NCBI GenBank assembly: GCA_002722095.1
Contig: PBKG01000006.1
Span: 582,001-646,000, forward strand
Source of the DNA: Rhodospirillaceae bacterium
Lineage (GTDB): Bacteria > Pseudomonadota > Alphaproteobacteria > UBA8366
Direction: 5' to 3'
Length of the DNA stretch: 64,000 nucleotides
Shown here: positions 34,136 to 42,799 of the stretch, in pieces
Numbering within the stretch: the stretch's first letter is position 1
Layout: each line of letters starts with the position of its first letter
Program-made: the position numbers and the translations under genes
The notes under the pieces: generated by a model
Seen by the model: the letters and a program-made list of their open reading frames with translations, nothing else
Database searches by the model: none
What the model was told of the DNA's origin: nothing

Positions 34136-34456
34136 TCAGCAGGCCGTTTCCGTCTCGCGGCGAGCACGCATGATGAAATAAAGGTTTCGGCTGTAAATAA
34201 ACAGGCCGCAGAATTGCCCGACGATAAACACCGGGTCCGCACGATAGATCGCATAGGTTAGCAGCGTCGCGCCGCCGCCTAAGCTGAAATACCAAAACGC
34301 GACTGGGATGATGCTTTTCCGCTGCCGTTCGCTGTGTATCCACTGCACAAAAAAGCGCATGAAAAACAACGCCTGACCGGCAAACCCGATGGCAAGCCAG
34401 GTTGCCGCCTGAGGGTCGGCCAGAATGAGTTTTATTTTGTTGAGCAGTTCTTCCAT
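34136..34456 (-). CDS. LABN (lipid A biosynthesis N-terminal) domain membrane protein
   Basis: A 106-residue protein with three or four membrane segments and the family motif FFMRFFVQWIHSERQRKSIIPVAFWYFSLGG. The same domain occurs at the N-terminus of some LpxB proteins and alone beside GT2 and ArnT-like genes. In that setting a role in handling or flipping the lipid-linked sugar is often proposed, but it is unproven. I chose ATG 34456. It lies 4 bases after the GT2 gene and 23 before the GT-C gene. Confidence 0.85.
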   Translation of the reverse strand: MEELLNKIKLILADPQAATWLAIGFAGQALFFMRFFVQWIHSERQRKSIIPVAFWYFSLGGGATLLTYAIYRADPVFIVGQFCGLFIYSRNLYFIMRARRETETAC

Positions 34457-34460
34457 GACG

Positions 34461-35282
34461 CTAATCCAATTCTTTGATGAGCGGGCGTTTCGCCCGGCGT
34501 TTGAGCCAAACAACCCCAATGAGATCGATGATACCGGTCCAGAGTCTGTTCATCAGGCCGTATTTTGTTTGCCCGGCCGCGCGTGGACGGTGTTCCACAT
34601 CGACCGTCATGACCTGTCCCCCGGTCCGTTGCATCAAGGCCGGCAGGAAGCGGTGCATGTGATCGAAATAGGGCAGGTCCAAAAACACGTCGCGGCGGAA
34701 CAATTTCAAGCTGCAGCCCGTATCGCGGATGCCGTCCCCAAGAGCCCAGCTGCGAAAACCATTGGCGGTACGTGAACAGAACTTTCGAAACAAACTGTCC
34801 TCCCGCTTTAGACGCTGGCCCGCAACCATCGCCAAGTTGGTCGCCGATGCTTGATCTCGGGCGGAAATTAGTTTGGCGATTTCAGATGGCGGGTTTTGCA
34901 GGTCGCCGTCGAGGGTGGCGACCCAATCCGCACGTGCGGCCTGAACGCCGGTCCGTGTTGCGGTGCTTTGCCCGCAACAAACTTCATGCTTGAGAACTCG
35001 CAGGCGCGGACAATCGGCTTTTGCCTGTTTCAAGGCTGACAACGTGCCGTCTTCGCTGCCGTCGTCGATGCAAATAATTTCGTATTGGAGTGTTTCGCCC
35101 AGCGCTTTTTCGATTTCGCGGATCAACGGCGCCACATTTTCCGATTCGTCTTTCATCGGGACGACTATGGAAAGCGCGGGGGACTCCGTATCGGTCGAAT
35201 CAATAGGCAAGGAAGGACGCTCGCATAACTGTCTGAAAAGCAGATCGGGCCAACGGCGCCGACTGAGCTTTTCATAAAACAT
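34461..35282 (-). CDS. GT2-family polyprenyl-phosphate glycosyltransferase (DPM/ArnC-like)
   Basis: A 273-residue GT-A enzyme. The nucleotide-sugar site has SIVVPMKDESENV at about 43-55, CIDDGSEDGT near 80 and the catalytic DGDLQNPP near 133. It would load a sugar from a nucleotide donor onto polyprenyl phosphate at the inner membrane face. It ends in a basic tail and lacks the C-terminal membrane helices of ArnC itself. ATG 35282 was chosen over 35294 because GAGG lies just upstream of it. Confidence 0.87.
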   Translation of the reverse strand: MFYEKLSRRRWPDLLFRQLCERPSLPIDSTDTESPALSIVVPMKDESENVAPLIREIEKALGETLQYEIICIDDGSEDGTLSALKQAKADCPRLRVLKHEVCCGQSTATRTGVQAARADWVATLDGDLQNPPSEIAKLISARDQASATNLAMVAGQRLKREDSLFRKFCSRTANGFRSWALGDGIRDTGCSLKLFRRDVFLDLPYFDHMHRFLPALMQRTGGQVMTVDVEHRPRAAGQTKYGLMNRLWTGIIDLIGVVWLKRRAKRPLIKELD

Positions 35283-35312
35283 CGATCCTCGCATGGCGAG
35301 GTCAAAAAGCGG

Positions 35313-36350
35313 TTATTCCCTTGGTGCCAAATCCATCAAGCGGGAAAAAAAGGCACGCTCGAATCCGTGCATCGCAAATCCGGCTTGCTCGAATAGGTCT
35401 TCCAGGTCGTCCTCCAAGTAATCCGCATAGTAGGGCTCATGGGTGGCTTGCGGGAAACGATGCAAAAGAACGTCAAAGGGCGGGTGATCGCCGGGTTGAA
35501 GCGAATCGACAAAGACCAAGCGTCCGTTCGGTTTTAAGACCCTACGGATTTCCATCGCGACCTGGCGCCTGACCGGGCGAGGTAATTCGTGAAACAAATA
35601 GATGCAGCTCACCACATCGAAACTTGCATCTGCAAAAGGCAAGAATTCGCCGGCTCCCTGAACCATGGTATGGCGTGACCAGGGGGCGAGCCGGTCCTCG
35701 GCTTTCTGTAGATAGGGCGGGCTCAGATCTAGACCGGTGACGCGAAGCCGCGGGTAATTCTGTTTCACCGCCGCCAGAAATTGCCCGGTTCCGCAGGCGA
35801 GGTCGAGTAGGCGCGCTTGACGAATATCGCGTGTGCCTAATGCATCACCGATAGGTACCAGCGCCTGACGACGCATCGCGTCGGCGCCACCGGTAAACAA
35901 TACTTCCACCTGGTAATCGTAGAGCTCGGCAGAATTGGCGCTGAGATACCCGTCGCTCTGGAAATGGAAGTTCTGCAGGTAATAGTCCGGGAAGCGGCCC
36001 TGATCGACTTTTGCGGCAACTTCTCGCCCATCCCTTGCTGCCTTCCGCTGGTTTACGTTGCGGAGATCACGAAAATATTGCCGCGATTTGCCGATTACCT
36101 TTAGTGGGTTTGGCCATTGTCCTTCCGGTGCGGCATAAAGCCCGGCTTCGATATTGGCCCAATCGCGGGCGAATAGCCGGCCAAGGTCTTCCGATACCGC
36201 CTTGGCGCTTGGAAAAGCACGTTTGTCTGCCTCGCTGGCCGGCGATGCTGGCGGTGAAAGCCGTGCTGTTGCCGCATAGTGCGTGGAAAACCAGCCGGCA
36301 CGCAGCCGCTGCGAAAGACGATAGGACAATTTTTCAAATGCGCTGACCAT
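35313..36350 (-). CDS. Class I SAM-dependent methyltransferase with N-terminal extension
   Basis: A 345-residue protein. The methyltransferase domain (about 165-300) shows LLDLACGTGQFLAAV (motif I), SFDVVSCIYLFHELPRP (motif IV) and a VLKPNGRLVFVDS strand. The N-terminal 160 residues are an extra helical segment seen in related alphaproteobacterial proteins of unknown substrate. The start at 36350 is divergent from pgk; the much longer frame is an artefact running through pgk. It precedes the GT2 gene by 30 bases and may head the same operon. Confidence 0.82.
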   Translation of the reverse strand: MVSAFEKLSYRLSQRLRAGWFSTHYAATARLSPPASPASEADKRAFPSAKAVSEDLGRLFARDWANIEAGLYAAPEGQWPNPLKVIGKSRQYFRDLRNVNQRKAARDGREVAAKVDQGRFPDYYLQNFHFQSDGYLSANSAELYDYQVEVLFTGGADAMRRQALVPIGDALGTRDIRQARLLDLACGTGQFLAAVKQNYPRLRVTGLDLSPPYLQKAEDRLAPWSRHTMVQGAGEFLPFADASFDVVSCIYLFHELPRPVRRQVAMEIRRVLKPNGRLVFVDSLQPGDHPPFDVLLHRFPQATHEPYYADYLEDDLEDLFEQAGFAMHGFERAFFSRLMDLAPRE

Positions 36351-36385
36351 GGCATTAATTTTAGGCCGGTTTAGCTTTAAAACCA

Positions 36386-36409
36386 GCCTCTTTGATTGCC
36401 CTAAGAGGC
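36386..36409. repeat. Hairpin in the methyltransferase-pgk divergent region
   Basis: A 7-base stem GCCTCTT/AAGAGGC (36386-36392 with 36403-36409) lies in the pgk leader or operator region, 57 bases before the pgk start. It could be an operator or mRNA hairpin; no factor can be named. Confidence 0.35.
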
Positions 36410-36465
36410 CAAATCGATTAGGCAAAACACCTTGGCTGAGCGCGACACGTATTGAGGGGTTAGGA

Positions 36466-37662
36466 ATGTTTAAAACGCTCGACGATATCGACGTCACGGC
36501 AAAACGGATATTGGTGCGCGCCGACCTCAACGTGCCGGTGCAGGATGGTGCGGTGAGCGATGTGACGCGGCTCGAGCGCTTGAAACCGACGCTGGACCGT
36601 CTCATCGAAAAAGGCGCACGTGTTGTGGTCATGTCGCATTTCGGTCGCCCGAAAGGAAAAGTGGTAAAGGAGATGTCGCTGGCGCCGGTGGCCGAGGCCC
36701 TGTCCAAGGTCATGGGCGGCATGCCGGTCGCGTTCGCATCGGACTGTATCGGCACCGAAGCGGCCAAAGTCGTCGATGCACTGAAAGAAGGCGAGATCGC
36801 CGTCTTGGAAAATTTGCGCTTCCATCCCGGCGAAGAGGCGAACGATCCGGCCTTTGCCGCCGAACTCGCCAAATTGGGCGATTTTTATGTGAACGATGGC
36901 TTCTCGGTTTCCCACCGTGCCCATGCATCGACAACCGCTATCGCGAAAATTCTACCGAGTGTCGCCGGCGTCAACATGCAAGCGGAACTCGATGCGTTGG
37001 GTGCCGCGCTTGAACGCCCAACCCGCCCCGTAGGGGCTATCGTCGGCGGGGCAAAAATTTCGACCAAGCTTGACGTGCTGGGCCATTTGGTCGACCGCAT
37101 GGATTTTCTCGTCATCGGTGGTGCCATGGCCAACACCTTTCTCCATGCATTGGGCACCGATGTGGGCGCCAGCCTGAGCGAAAAGGAACTGGCCGATACC
37201 GCCACTGCGATCATGGCGAAAGCCAATGATGTCGGCTGTGAAATCGTCTTGCCGTCGGATGCGGTGGTGGCGAGCGAGTTGGCGCCTGATACGCCGACCG
37301 AGACGGTTCAGGTCGGCGGCGTGCCTCAAGCGATGATGATCCTCGACCTTGGCCCGGAAAGCGCTGCCGGTCTCGCGGTCAAGCTAGCCGAGTGCCGGAC
37401 ATTGCTGTGGAACGGACCGCTCGGCGCTTTCGAAGTGCCGCCTTTCGACCAGTGCACCAATACGGTGGCCCGGGTCGCGGGGGAGCTGACCAAAGCCGGT
37501 GAGTTGATCTCCATTGCGGGCGGTGGGGATACGGTAGCAGCTTTAAACCGTGCCGGCGTGGCGGGCGATTTCACTTATGTCTCTACCGCCGGTGGCGCAT
37601 TTCTCGAATGGCTCGAAGGTAAGGAATTGCCGGGGGTGGCGGCGTTAGGCGGAACAGCTTAG
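36466..37662 (+). CDS. pgk: Phosphoglycerate kinase
   Basis: A 398-residue enzyme of glycolysis and gluconeogenesis that interconverts 1,3-bisphosphoglycerate and 3-phosphoglycerate with ADP/ATP. The N-terminal substrate motif RADLNVP is near 18-24. GRPKGK and HRAHAST give further substrate contacts, and the nucleotide-binding C-terminal domain has GGAKISTKLDVLGHL and AGGGDTVAALN. Start chosen at ATG 36466, with GAGGGG upstream. Usually pgk is next to gap or fbaA; here it stands with a sorbosone dehydrogenase-like gene 14 bases downstream. Confidence 0.97.
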   Translation: MFKTLDDIDVTAKRILVRADLNVPVQDGAVSDVTRLERLKPTLDRLIEKGARVVVMSHFGRPKGKVVKEMSLAPVAEALSKVMGGMPVAFASDCIGTEAAKVVDALKEGEIAVLENLRFHPGEEANDPAFAAELAKLGDFYVNDGFSVSHRAHASTTAIAKILPSVAGVNMQAELDALGAALERPTRPVGAIVGGAKISTKLDVLGHLVDRMDFLVIGGAMANTFLHALGTDVGASLSEKELADTATAIMAKANDVGCEIVLPSDAVVASELAPDTPTETVQVGGVPQAMMILDLGPESAAGLAVKLAECRTLLWNGPLGAFEVPPFDQCTNTVARVAGELTKAGELISIAGGGDTVAALNRAGVAGDFTYVSTAGGAFLEWLEGKELPGVAALGGTA

Positions 37663-37676
37663 CGAAAGGACGAAGA

Positions 37677-38894
37677 TTGAGACGCATAGCAGCGGTTTTA
37701 ATCCTCTTATGGTCGGGTTTCGCTGCGGCTGAAGAGCCGGGGCAGCATTTTCACGTTCGACCACAAGACATGCCAAAACCCTTCGCTACCGAAAGCGCGG
37801 GCAATCCTCCGAATATCGTTCGGCGCCAGGCCGACTGGCGGCCGAAAGTGCCAGCGGGATATCAAGCAAATCTATTTGCGAGCGGGCTTAATCATGCCCG
37901 TTGGCTCGCCGTTGCGCCAAGCGGCGAGGTGTTCCTCGCCGAGGCCCGTTTCGACCAGGTGACCTTGCTGATCGACAAGGATCGCGATGGGCGGGCAGAC
38001 TCGAAGCATGTCTTTGCCGATGGCCATAACACGCCACACGGTCTGGCGTTGCACGGAGGATTCCTCTATGTCGCCGATCTCGATCGAATTTGGCGCTATC
38101 CTTGGGGCCCTGGCGAAACCCGGCCCACAGGTCCGCGCCAAGCAGTGACCCGGGCTGGCGCACTTGGCGCGCCCCATGGTCACTGGACCCGAAACATTGC
38201 CATCGGCCCCCAAGGCAAATTCGTCTATGCGGCGATCGGTAGTATGGGCAATATTGCGGTTGAGCCAGCCCCGCACGCGACGATCAAACGCTTCGATCTG
38301 GCAAGCGGCATCGGCACGGTCTTTGCCAGCGGTCTTCGCAACCCGATCGGCATCGCCTTTCACCCCGATACTGGAACGCTCTACACATCCGTAAACGAGC
38401 GCGATGGGCTCGGTGACGAGTTGGTGCCGGATTTCTTCACGTCGGTTCGGAAGGGCGGCTTCTACGGATGGCCCTACGCTTATATCGGCCCGACACCGCA
38501 GCCGCGCTTCGCCAATCGCCGGCCCGATCTGGTCAAACGAACGATCGTACCGGACGTATTGTTCCAATCCCATTCAGCTCCGATGGCCGTGTTGTTCGCA
38601 AAAGGCGGCGATTTCCCGCCCGATTGGCAGGACGATGCCTTCGTCGCGTTTCGGGGCTCGTGGAATGCGGCTGTTCCGCGTGGCTATAAAGTCGTGCGGG
38701 TGCCTTTCGAAAACGGACGGCCGACCGGTGCTTATATAAATTTCGTGACCGGCTTTCGCGTCGATAAACGTGGCCGCAGCGGTCCGGCGTCTGTTTGGGG
38801 GCGACCCGTCGGGTTGGCACTACTGCCGGACGGAAGCCTTCTGATCGCGGCCGATTCGGTACACGAACTTTGGCGCATCAGCCGTCGCCGCTAG
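37677..38894 (+). CDS. Exported PQQ-type glucose/sorbosone dehydrogenase-like beta-propeller
   Basis: A 405-residue protein with a signal peptide (about 1-18, ending AAAEE) and a six-bladed propeller of the glucose/sorbosone dehydrogenase family. Recognisable segments are LPSGEVFLAEA-like APSGEVFLAEARFDQV, DGHNTPHGLALHGG, GLRNPIGIAFHPDTG and FHSAPMAVLF-like SHSAPMAVLFAKG. It may oxidise sugars in the periplasm with PQQ, but activity varies in this family. It starts with TTG at 37677, with AAAGGA 6 bases before, and is coupled to pgk. Confidence 0.8.
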   Translation: MRRIAAVLILLWSGFAAAEEPGQHFHVRPQDMPKPFATESAGNPPNIVRRQADWRPKVPAGYQANLFASGLNHARWLAVAPSGEVFLAEARFDQVTLLIDKDRDGRADSKHVFADGHNTPHGLALHGGFLYVADLDRIWRYPWGPGETRPTGPRQAVTRAGALGAPHGHWTRNIAIGPQGKFVYAAIGSMGNIAVEPAPHATIKRFDLASGIGTVFASGLRNPIGIAFHPDTGTLYTSVNERDGLGDELVPDFFTSVRKGGFYGWPYAYIGPTPQPRFANRRPDLVKRTIVPDVLFQSHSAPMAVLFAKGGDFPPDWQDDAFVAFRGSWNAAVPRGYKVVRVPFENGRPTGAYINFVTGFRVDKRGRSGPASVWGRPVGLALLPDGSLLIAADSVHELWRISRRR

Positions 38895-38951
38895 GACGAC
38901 GAGGCTTGCTCTCGGCTTGAGGACGGGCGAGACTAGTCCCGAGTGAGGATT

Positions 38952-39500
38952 ATGGGCGAGTTGCAATCAACACAGGGGTTTGGCCCGCGCGTATCTGAAA
39001 TACCAGAGGGCGACAACCGCGAACGGTTGGTCTGCCCCGACTGCGGTTTCATCAACTACGAAAATCCGAAGATCGTTGCCGGCGCAGTTGTGCTGTGGCA
39101 GGGGCAGTATCTGCTTTGTCGCCGGGCAATTCAGCCGCGCAAGGGCTACTGGACCATCCCTGCGGGGTATCTAGAGCTCAACGAAACCGTACTGAACGGC
39201 GCCAAGCGAGAAGTGAAGGAAGAAGCCTGCGCCGATATCATCGTTGATGGTCTTTTGGCGGTCTACAACATTCCCCGGATTAGCCAGGTGCAGATGATCT
39301 ACAGGGCCGAATTGATCGGCGGCAAGTTCGCGCCGGGCGTCGAAAGTCTCGAAACCGCCCTGTTCGGCTGGGACGACATTCCTTGGGACGAGCTTGCCTT
39401 TCCGTCCGTTAGGTGGGCGCTGCACCATCATCGGGAGGTAGGCAACGAGATAAATTTCCAGCCGCGCACCAATCCCGAAGGCGAATGGGGAAATTACTAA
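38952..39500 (+). CDS. Nudix hydrolase with zinc-ribbon-like N-terminus
   Basis: A 182-residue Nudix protein. A CPDCG motif near residue 28 resembles the zinc ribbon of NudC-type enzymes, and the Nudix box runs GYLELNETVLNGAKREVKEEA (near 74-94). The box's last glycine (EExG) is replaced by cysteine, so catalysis may be altered. Likely substrates are nucleotide-sugar or dinucleotide pyrophosphates. ATG 38952 was preferred over GTG 38943 because TGAGGA lies just upstream. Confidence 0.85.
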   Translation: MGELQSTQGFGPRVSEIPEGDNRERLVCPDCGFINYENPKIVAGAVVLWQGQYLLCRRAIQPRKGYWTIPAGYLELNETVLNGAKREVKEEACADIIVDGLLAVYNIPRISQVQMIYRAELIGGKFAPGVESLETALFGWDDIPWDELAFPSVRWALHHHREVGNEINFQPRTNPEGEWGNY

Positions 39501-39503
39501 AAC

Positions 39504-40088
39504 CTATTCCTCAGCGGCGCTGTCCTCATCGCGCTCTATTTTGTAGCGCGTAAAAAGCGGCATTTGACACGCGGTAAAGACGAACGTCAGGATCAAAATT
39601 CCGAACACCTTGAAATTGAGCCACAGTTCGGTGGAAAAGTTTCGCCAGACGGCCTCATTCAACGCGGCCATGAGAATAAAGAAAATCGCAAATCGCCGGC
39701 TCAATATCCACCAGCCTCGATCCTGCAGTGGCCAAGCGGATTCGAGGAGCGGCTTCAATAGTGGCCGTTTAAAGAAAAGCCCTCCCAGTAGAACCGCGGC
39801 GAACAGAGCCTGGACAATAGTGGGTTTCATCTTGATGAAGCGCTCATCTTCGAACCATAGAGTCAGCGCTCCGAAGACGAGCACGATCGCAGTGGTGACG
39901 ACAAACATGGTCGGTGGTTTCTGACGCCAGACCGCAAGGCATAAAACGACAACCACGACCGCGACCATGAAGGCGGCTGTCGCGGTAATTAAATCCTTAT
40001 CGCCCGCATAAAAAGCGGCGAAAAAGACAACCAACGGTCCGTATTCGGTCGCTGGACGTAGCCATTTTGGTGCGGTTCGCTCGGTCAT
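39504..40088 (-). CDS. yciB: Intracellular septation protein A (YciB/IspZ)
   Basis: A 194-residue inner-membrane protein with about five or six helices. TEYGPLVVFFAAFY near the start and FFKRPLLKPLLESAWPLQDRGWWILSRRFAIFF and ALNEAVWRNFSTELWLNFKVFG later are family hallmarks. YciB interacts with envelope elongation and division machinery in other bacteria. ATG 40088 is chosen. It is divergent from the cupin pair and 3 bases from the Nudix gene on the other strand. Confidence 0.92.
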   Translation of the reverse strand: MTERTAPKWLRPATEYGPLVVFFAAFYAGDKDLITATAAFMVAVVVVVLCLAVWRQKPPTMFVVTTAIVLVFGALTLWFEDERFIKMKPTIVQALFAAVLLGGLFFKRPLLKPLLESAWPLQDRGWWILSRRFAIFFILMAALNEAVWRNFSTELWLNFKVFGILILTFVFTACQMPLFTRYKIERDEDSAAEE

Positions 40089-40219
40089 GGCGGCTTTATA
40101 GACACAAGCGATAGTAGGGATAAAGCGTCGCGACATCTTGGCGCGGACACAAATGATCGGTTGGTAGGGCCGGATCGATGGTCTAGAGTCGCTCGATCTA
40201 CACGGATTTCAACCGATCA

Positions 40220-41350
40220 ATGACGCAGAACCCATTGAATTTCCGTCGCTTGTTGGACCCGCTGCCGGTCGAAGTATTTTTCGACGAGCATCTGGATCAA
40301 AATCCGGCATTCGTTGGTGGAGAAGAGGTCAAAATTGATGGGCTGATCTCCTGGGATGAGGTTACTGAAAGTCTTAATAATTCCAAACTTTGGTCGAGCG
40401 CCGGGCTGACACTCAGCCGAAATGGCGCACCTGTGCCTGCGGCGGAATATTGCTTCAACGGTATCAATCGCGATCTCCAGCCAATATCGCGCCCGGACCC
40501 GGTTGCCGTCCTCGAACATTTGGCAAATGGCGCCACCTTGGGCCTCGAAAATATCGAAAACGCGACCGCTGGCTTGATGCGGCTGTCCCAAGCGCTGGCG
40601 TCGGCGCTCGGTGGCTCGGCGCGAGCCCGTGTGGCCGGTTCGGGCCCGACCCAACCGTCCGAAGTGCCCCAGTTTGATATCGGTGATGCATTTCACCTCC
40701 AACTCGATGGTACGGCCTATTTGGCGCTTTTCGAGGAGCGAGCGACGCCCGGTGGCAATAGCCAGCCGGAGGAACTCGCCGGTGAATTGGAGATGACCGC
40801 CGGCGACGTGCTTTATCTGCCAGCCGGCCAATTTTACCAAACAGCAGGTGTCAGCGAAGGCTGCCTCACGCTTACCGTTACGGTAATGCGTCCGAGCGGT
40901 GTCGAGTTGCTGACCTTGATCTACGAGCGGCTGACCGACGAAGCATTATTCCGCACCCAGCTTCCCTATTATGACGACAATGCCATACATGGAGAGCATC
41001 TAGAGAAATTGGCAGCCTCGATCGAGACCATTCTGGGCGGTGAGGATTTTGTCGGAGATGTGGAAACTCTCCAGCGGCGTTTGATGGCACTTTCGAAGAA
41101 CGCAACCTTTTCCTTGCCGAGCCATAATATTGCCAGCTTTTACCGGGTGGGTTTGCGTGCGGAAGTACCCTCTGGGCTCGAGCCGGTGGCATCCGAATTA
41201 GCGGTTTGGGCCCAGGACGCAGAAATATTCACGCTGGCAGATCTTCTCGAAAATTTTGCCGAACGACCTGCTGATGACACCGTTACCGCTTTGAAAGCAT
41301 TGGAAGCCTGTGGCTTCGTCGAACCTGCGACCCGGGAGTTGGGGCAATGA
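40220..41350 (+). CDS. JmjC-like cupin protein, metal-binding residues lost (tandem copy 1)
   Basis: A 376-residue protein homologous to the next gene but apparently non-catalytic. Where the partner has H-F-D (151-153), this copy has Q151-F-D153. Where the partner has the distal His220 (GQYHDA), this copy has Tyr206 (GQFYQT). The scaffold strands GDVLYLPAGQF and the C-terminal helical region are kept. It starts with ATG at 40220 and overlaps copy 2 by four bases (ATGA), so the two proteins are probably made together and may form a heterodimer. Function unknown. Confidence 0.78.
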   Translation: MTQNPLNFRRLLDPLPVEVFFDEHLDQNPAFVGGEEVKIDGLISWDEVTESLNNSKLWSSAGLTLSRNGAPVPAAEYCFNGINRDLQPISRPDPVAVLEHLANGATLGLENIENATAGLMRLSQALASALGGSARARVAGSGPTQPSEVPQFDIGDAFHLQLDGTAYLALFEERATPGGNSQPEELAGELEMTAGDVLYLPAGQFYQTAGVSEGCLTLTVTVMRPSGVELLTLIYERLTDEALFRTQLPYYDDNAIHGEHLEKLAASIETILGGEDFVGDVETLQRRLMALSKNATFSLPSHNIASFYRVGLRAEVPSGLEPVASELAVWAQDAEIFTLADLLENFAERPADDTVTALKALEACGFVEPATRELGQ

Positions 41351-42483
41351 GCGACGGGATGCGCCGATTTGCCGATTTGATCGCTCCGATTTCGGTCGAT
41401 CAGTTCAGCGCCGAGCATGACGGTAAATCGCATCTCTATATCCCCGGCGAGGACCAAAAGTTCGCCGGTGTTGCGTCGTGGGATATGATCAACTCGCTTT
41501 TGGCCGACACCGCGCTATGGACGGGCCGTCTCCTTACTCTCGCCAAACAGGGACCGACGGTGAGTCCCGATGAATATTGCGTCGCCGATACGGATCGTGA
41601 CGGCCATTCGATCCAGCGCCCGGTGCCCGAGCTCATTCGCCGGCAGCTGGAGGAGGGCGCTACTCTTGTCCTCAATCACACCGACACGCTTACGCCGGGC
41701 TTGGCCCATGTATCCGGCTGTTTGCAGCTACACTTCCGAGCGCAAATGAAATGCAACATTTATTGCTCTTGGCAGGCGAGCCAAGGGTTCGCGACTCATT
41801 TCGACGGTACCGACGTGTTCGTGCTTCAAATCGCGGGTAAGAAATTCTGGAATCTTTACGACGGTTTTTACGAGATGCCGCTGGGCAGCTCGCCTTATGT
41901 GTTCCGTCTCGGCCATGAAGAGAATGAGCGGCTCAAAGGAAATCTCGTCGACGAATTGGAATTGACCCCCGGCGACCTGCTCTACATCCCGCGTGGTCAG
42001 TATCACGATGCAATTGCGTCGAGCGAGGCAAGCTTGCACCTGACATTCGGTTTGGTACCGATGGTCGGCGTTAACGTGCTCGACATGATCAAATCACACT
42101 TAAACAATGATGCTCTGTTTCAGGCAGCCTTACCCCATTTTGATGATCGAGTGGCGCTGCAGTCCCATCTGTCGGGTCTTGGCGGACGTATTGCCGAAAT
42201 CCTCCGTGATCCGAAAACCGGGGAGTTAGTGCGCGATCATCAGAAAAATAGCGCGCTACAGGAATCGTTCCCGATCTACGATCTGCCGAGCACAGAAAAG
42301 CTGTCCGTTTTCCAGGTCGACCATACACGCGGCGCGAACAACGAAGAAAAGACTCTTTCCGATTGGCTCGACGGTCGCGACTATTTCACCGACCGGGAGT
42401 TTATGGCTGCCTTCTCGGACATCGATCCTATTGACCGACTTAACGAATTGATCGGTGCCGGTCGAATTACGCAAATCGGATAA
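41347..42483 (+). CDS. JmjC-like cupin dioxygenase (tandem copy 2)
   Basis: A 378-residue cupin of the JmjC type. His151 and Asp153 (ATHFDGTDVFVLQI) and the distal His220 (YIPRGQYHD) form an iron facial triad. KKFWNLYD and the HLTFGL strand match the family of ribosomal-protein hydroxylases such as YcfD. Bacterial relatives hydroxylate arginine in ribosomal protein L16, so a protein or small-molecule hydroxylase role is plausible but not proven. It overlaps copy 1 by four bases. Confidence 0.8.
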   Translation: MSDGMRRFADLIAPISVDQFSAEHDGKSHLYIPGEDQKFAGVASWDMINSLLADTALWTGRLLTLAKQGPTVSPDEYCVADTDRDGHSIQRPVPELIRRQLEEGATLVLNHTDTLTPGLAHVSGCLQLHFRAQMKCNIYCSWQASQGFATHFDGTDVFVLQIAGKKFWNLYDGFYEMPLGSSPYVFRLGHEENERLKGNLVDELELTPGDLLYIPRGQYHDAIASSEASLHLTFGLVPMVGVNVLDMIKSHLNNDALFQAALPHFDDRVALQSHLSGLGGRIAEILRDPKTGELVRDHQKNSALQESFPIYDLPSTEKLSVFQVDHTRGANNEEKTLSDWLDGRDYFTDREFMAAFSDIDPIDRLNELIGAGRITQIG

Positions 42484-42497
42484 GGCAAAGCAAAAGC

Positions 42498-42526
42498 TTG
42501 TGCTAAAGCCTTGTAACGCTTAGATT
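42498..42526 (+). promoter_or_regulatory. Predicted promoter of a leaderless small gene
   Basis: A -35 TTGTGC (42498-42503), a 17-base spacer and a -10 TAGATT (42521-42526). The first transcribed base would fall on or next to the ATG at 42533, which has no ribosome site. The -10 lies 43 bases after the cupin stop. Confidence 0.45.
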
Positions 42527-42532
42527 CTATTC

Positions 42533-42787
42533 ATGGTATCCGACGGACCGAGAATACCGGGGTCAAGCCAGCCGCCTGGCGGCGTGATGCCGTTGCGCCC
42601 CCGGGGGCGTGAAGAGACCGAAGCCGACAAGCCGGCATTCGCGCCGCGCAAACAACGCGGCCGGTTCGATCCTCGCAATATCGAGTTTGCGCTTAAACGT
42701 TTGGCTGAGTTGTTATCCCTAGATATCGAGGGGCGGCCCCGTCAAGACGTGATGCCGCGCGGATTCTATCTCGATATTATCGTTTAA
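42533..42787 (+). CDS. Small conserved-looking protein of unknown function, possibly leaderless
   Basis: An 84-residue protein. The first 40 residues are rich in proline, glycine and charged residues. The second half (about 42-84) carries KRLAELLSLDIEG and ends in GFYLDIIV, looking like a short folded segment. I do not recognise a family. The only nearby start is ATG 42533, directly at the predicted transcription start and without a ribosome site. It is convergent with ftsY, 12 bases away. Confidence 0.6.
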   Translation: MVSDGPRIPGSSQPPGGVMPLRPRGREETEADKPAFAPRKQRGRFDPRNIEFALKRLAELLSLDIEGRPRQDVMPRGFYLDIIV

Positions 42788-42799
42788 GCGCCAGAACGT

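Noticed and set aside
35313..36872. A 519-residue minus-strand frame including the methyltransferase
   Set aside because: The part beyond 36350 lies antisense to pgk and has no family resemblance; the real start is at 36350.
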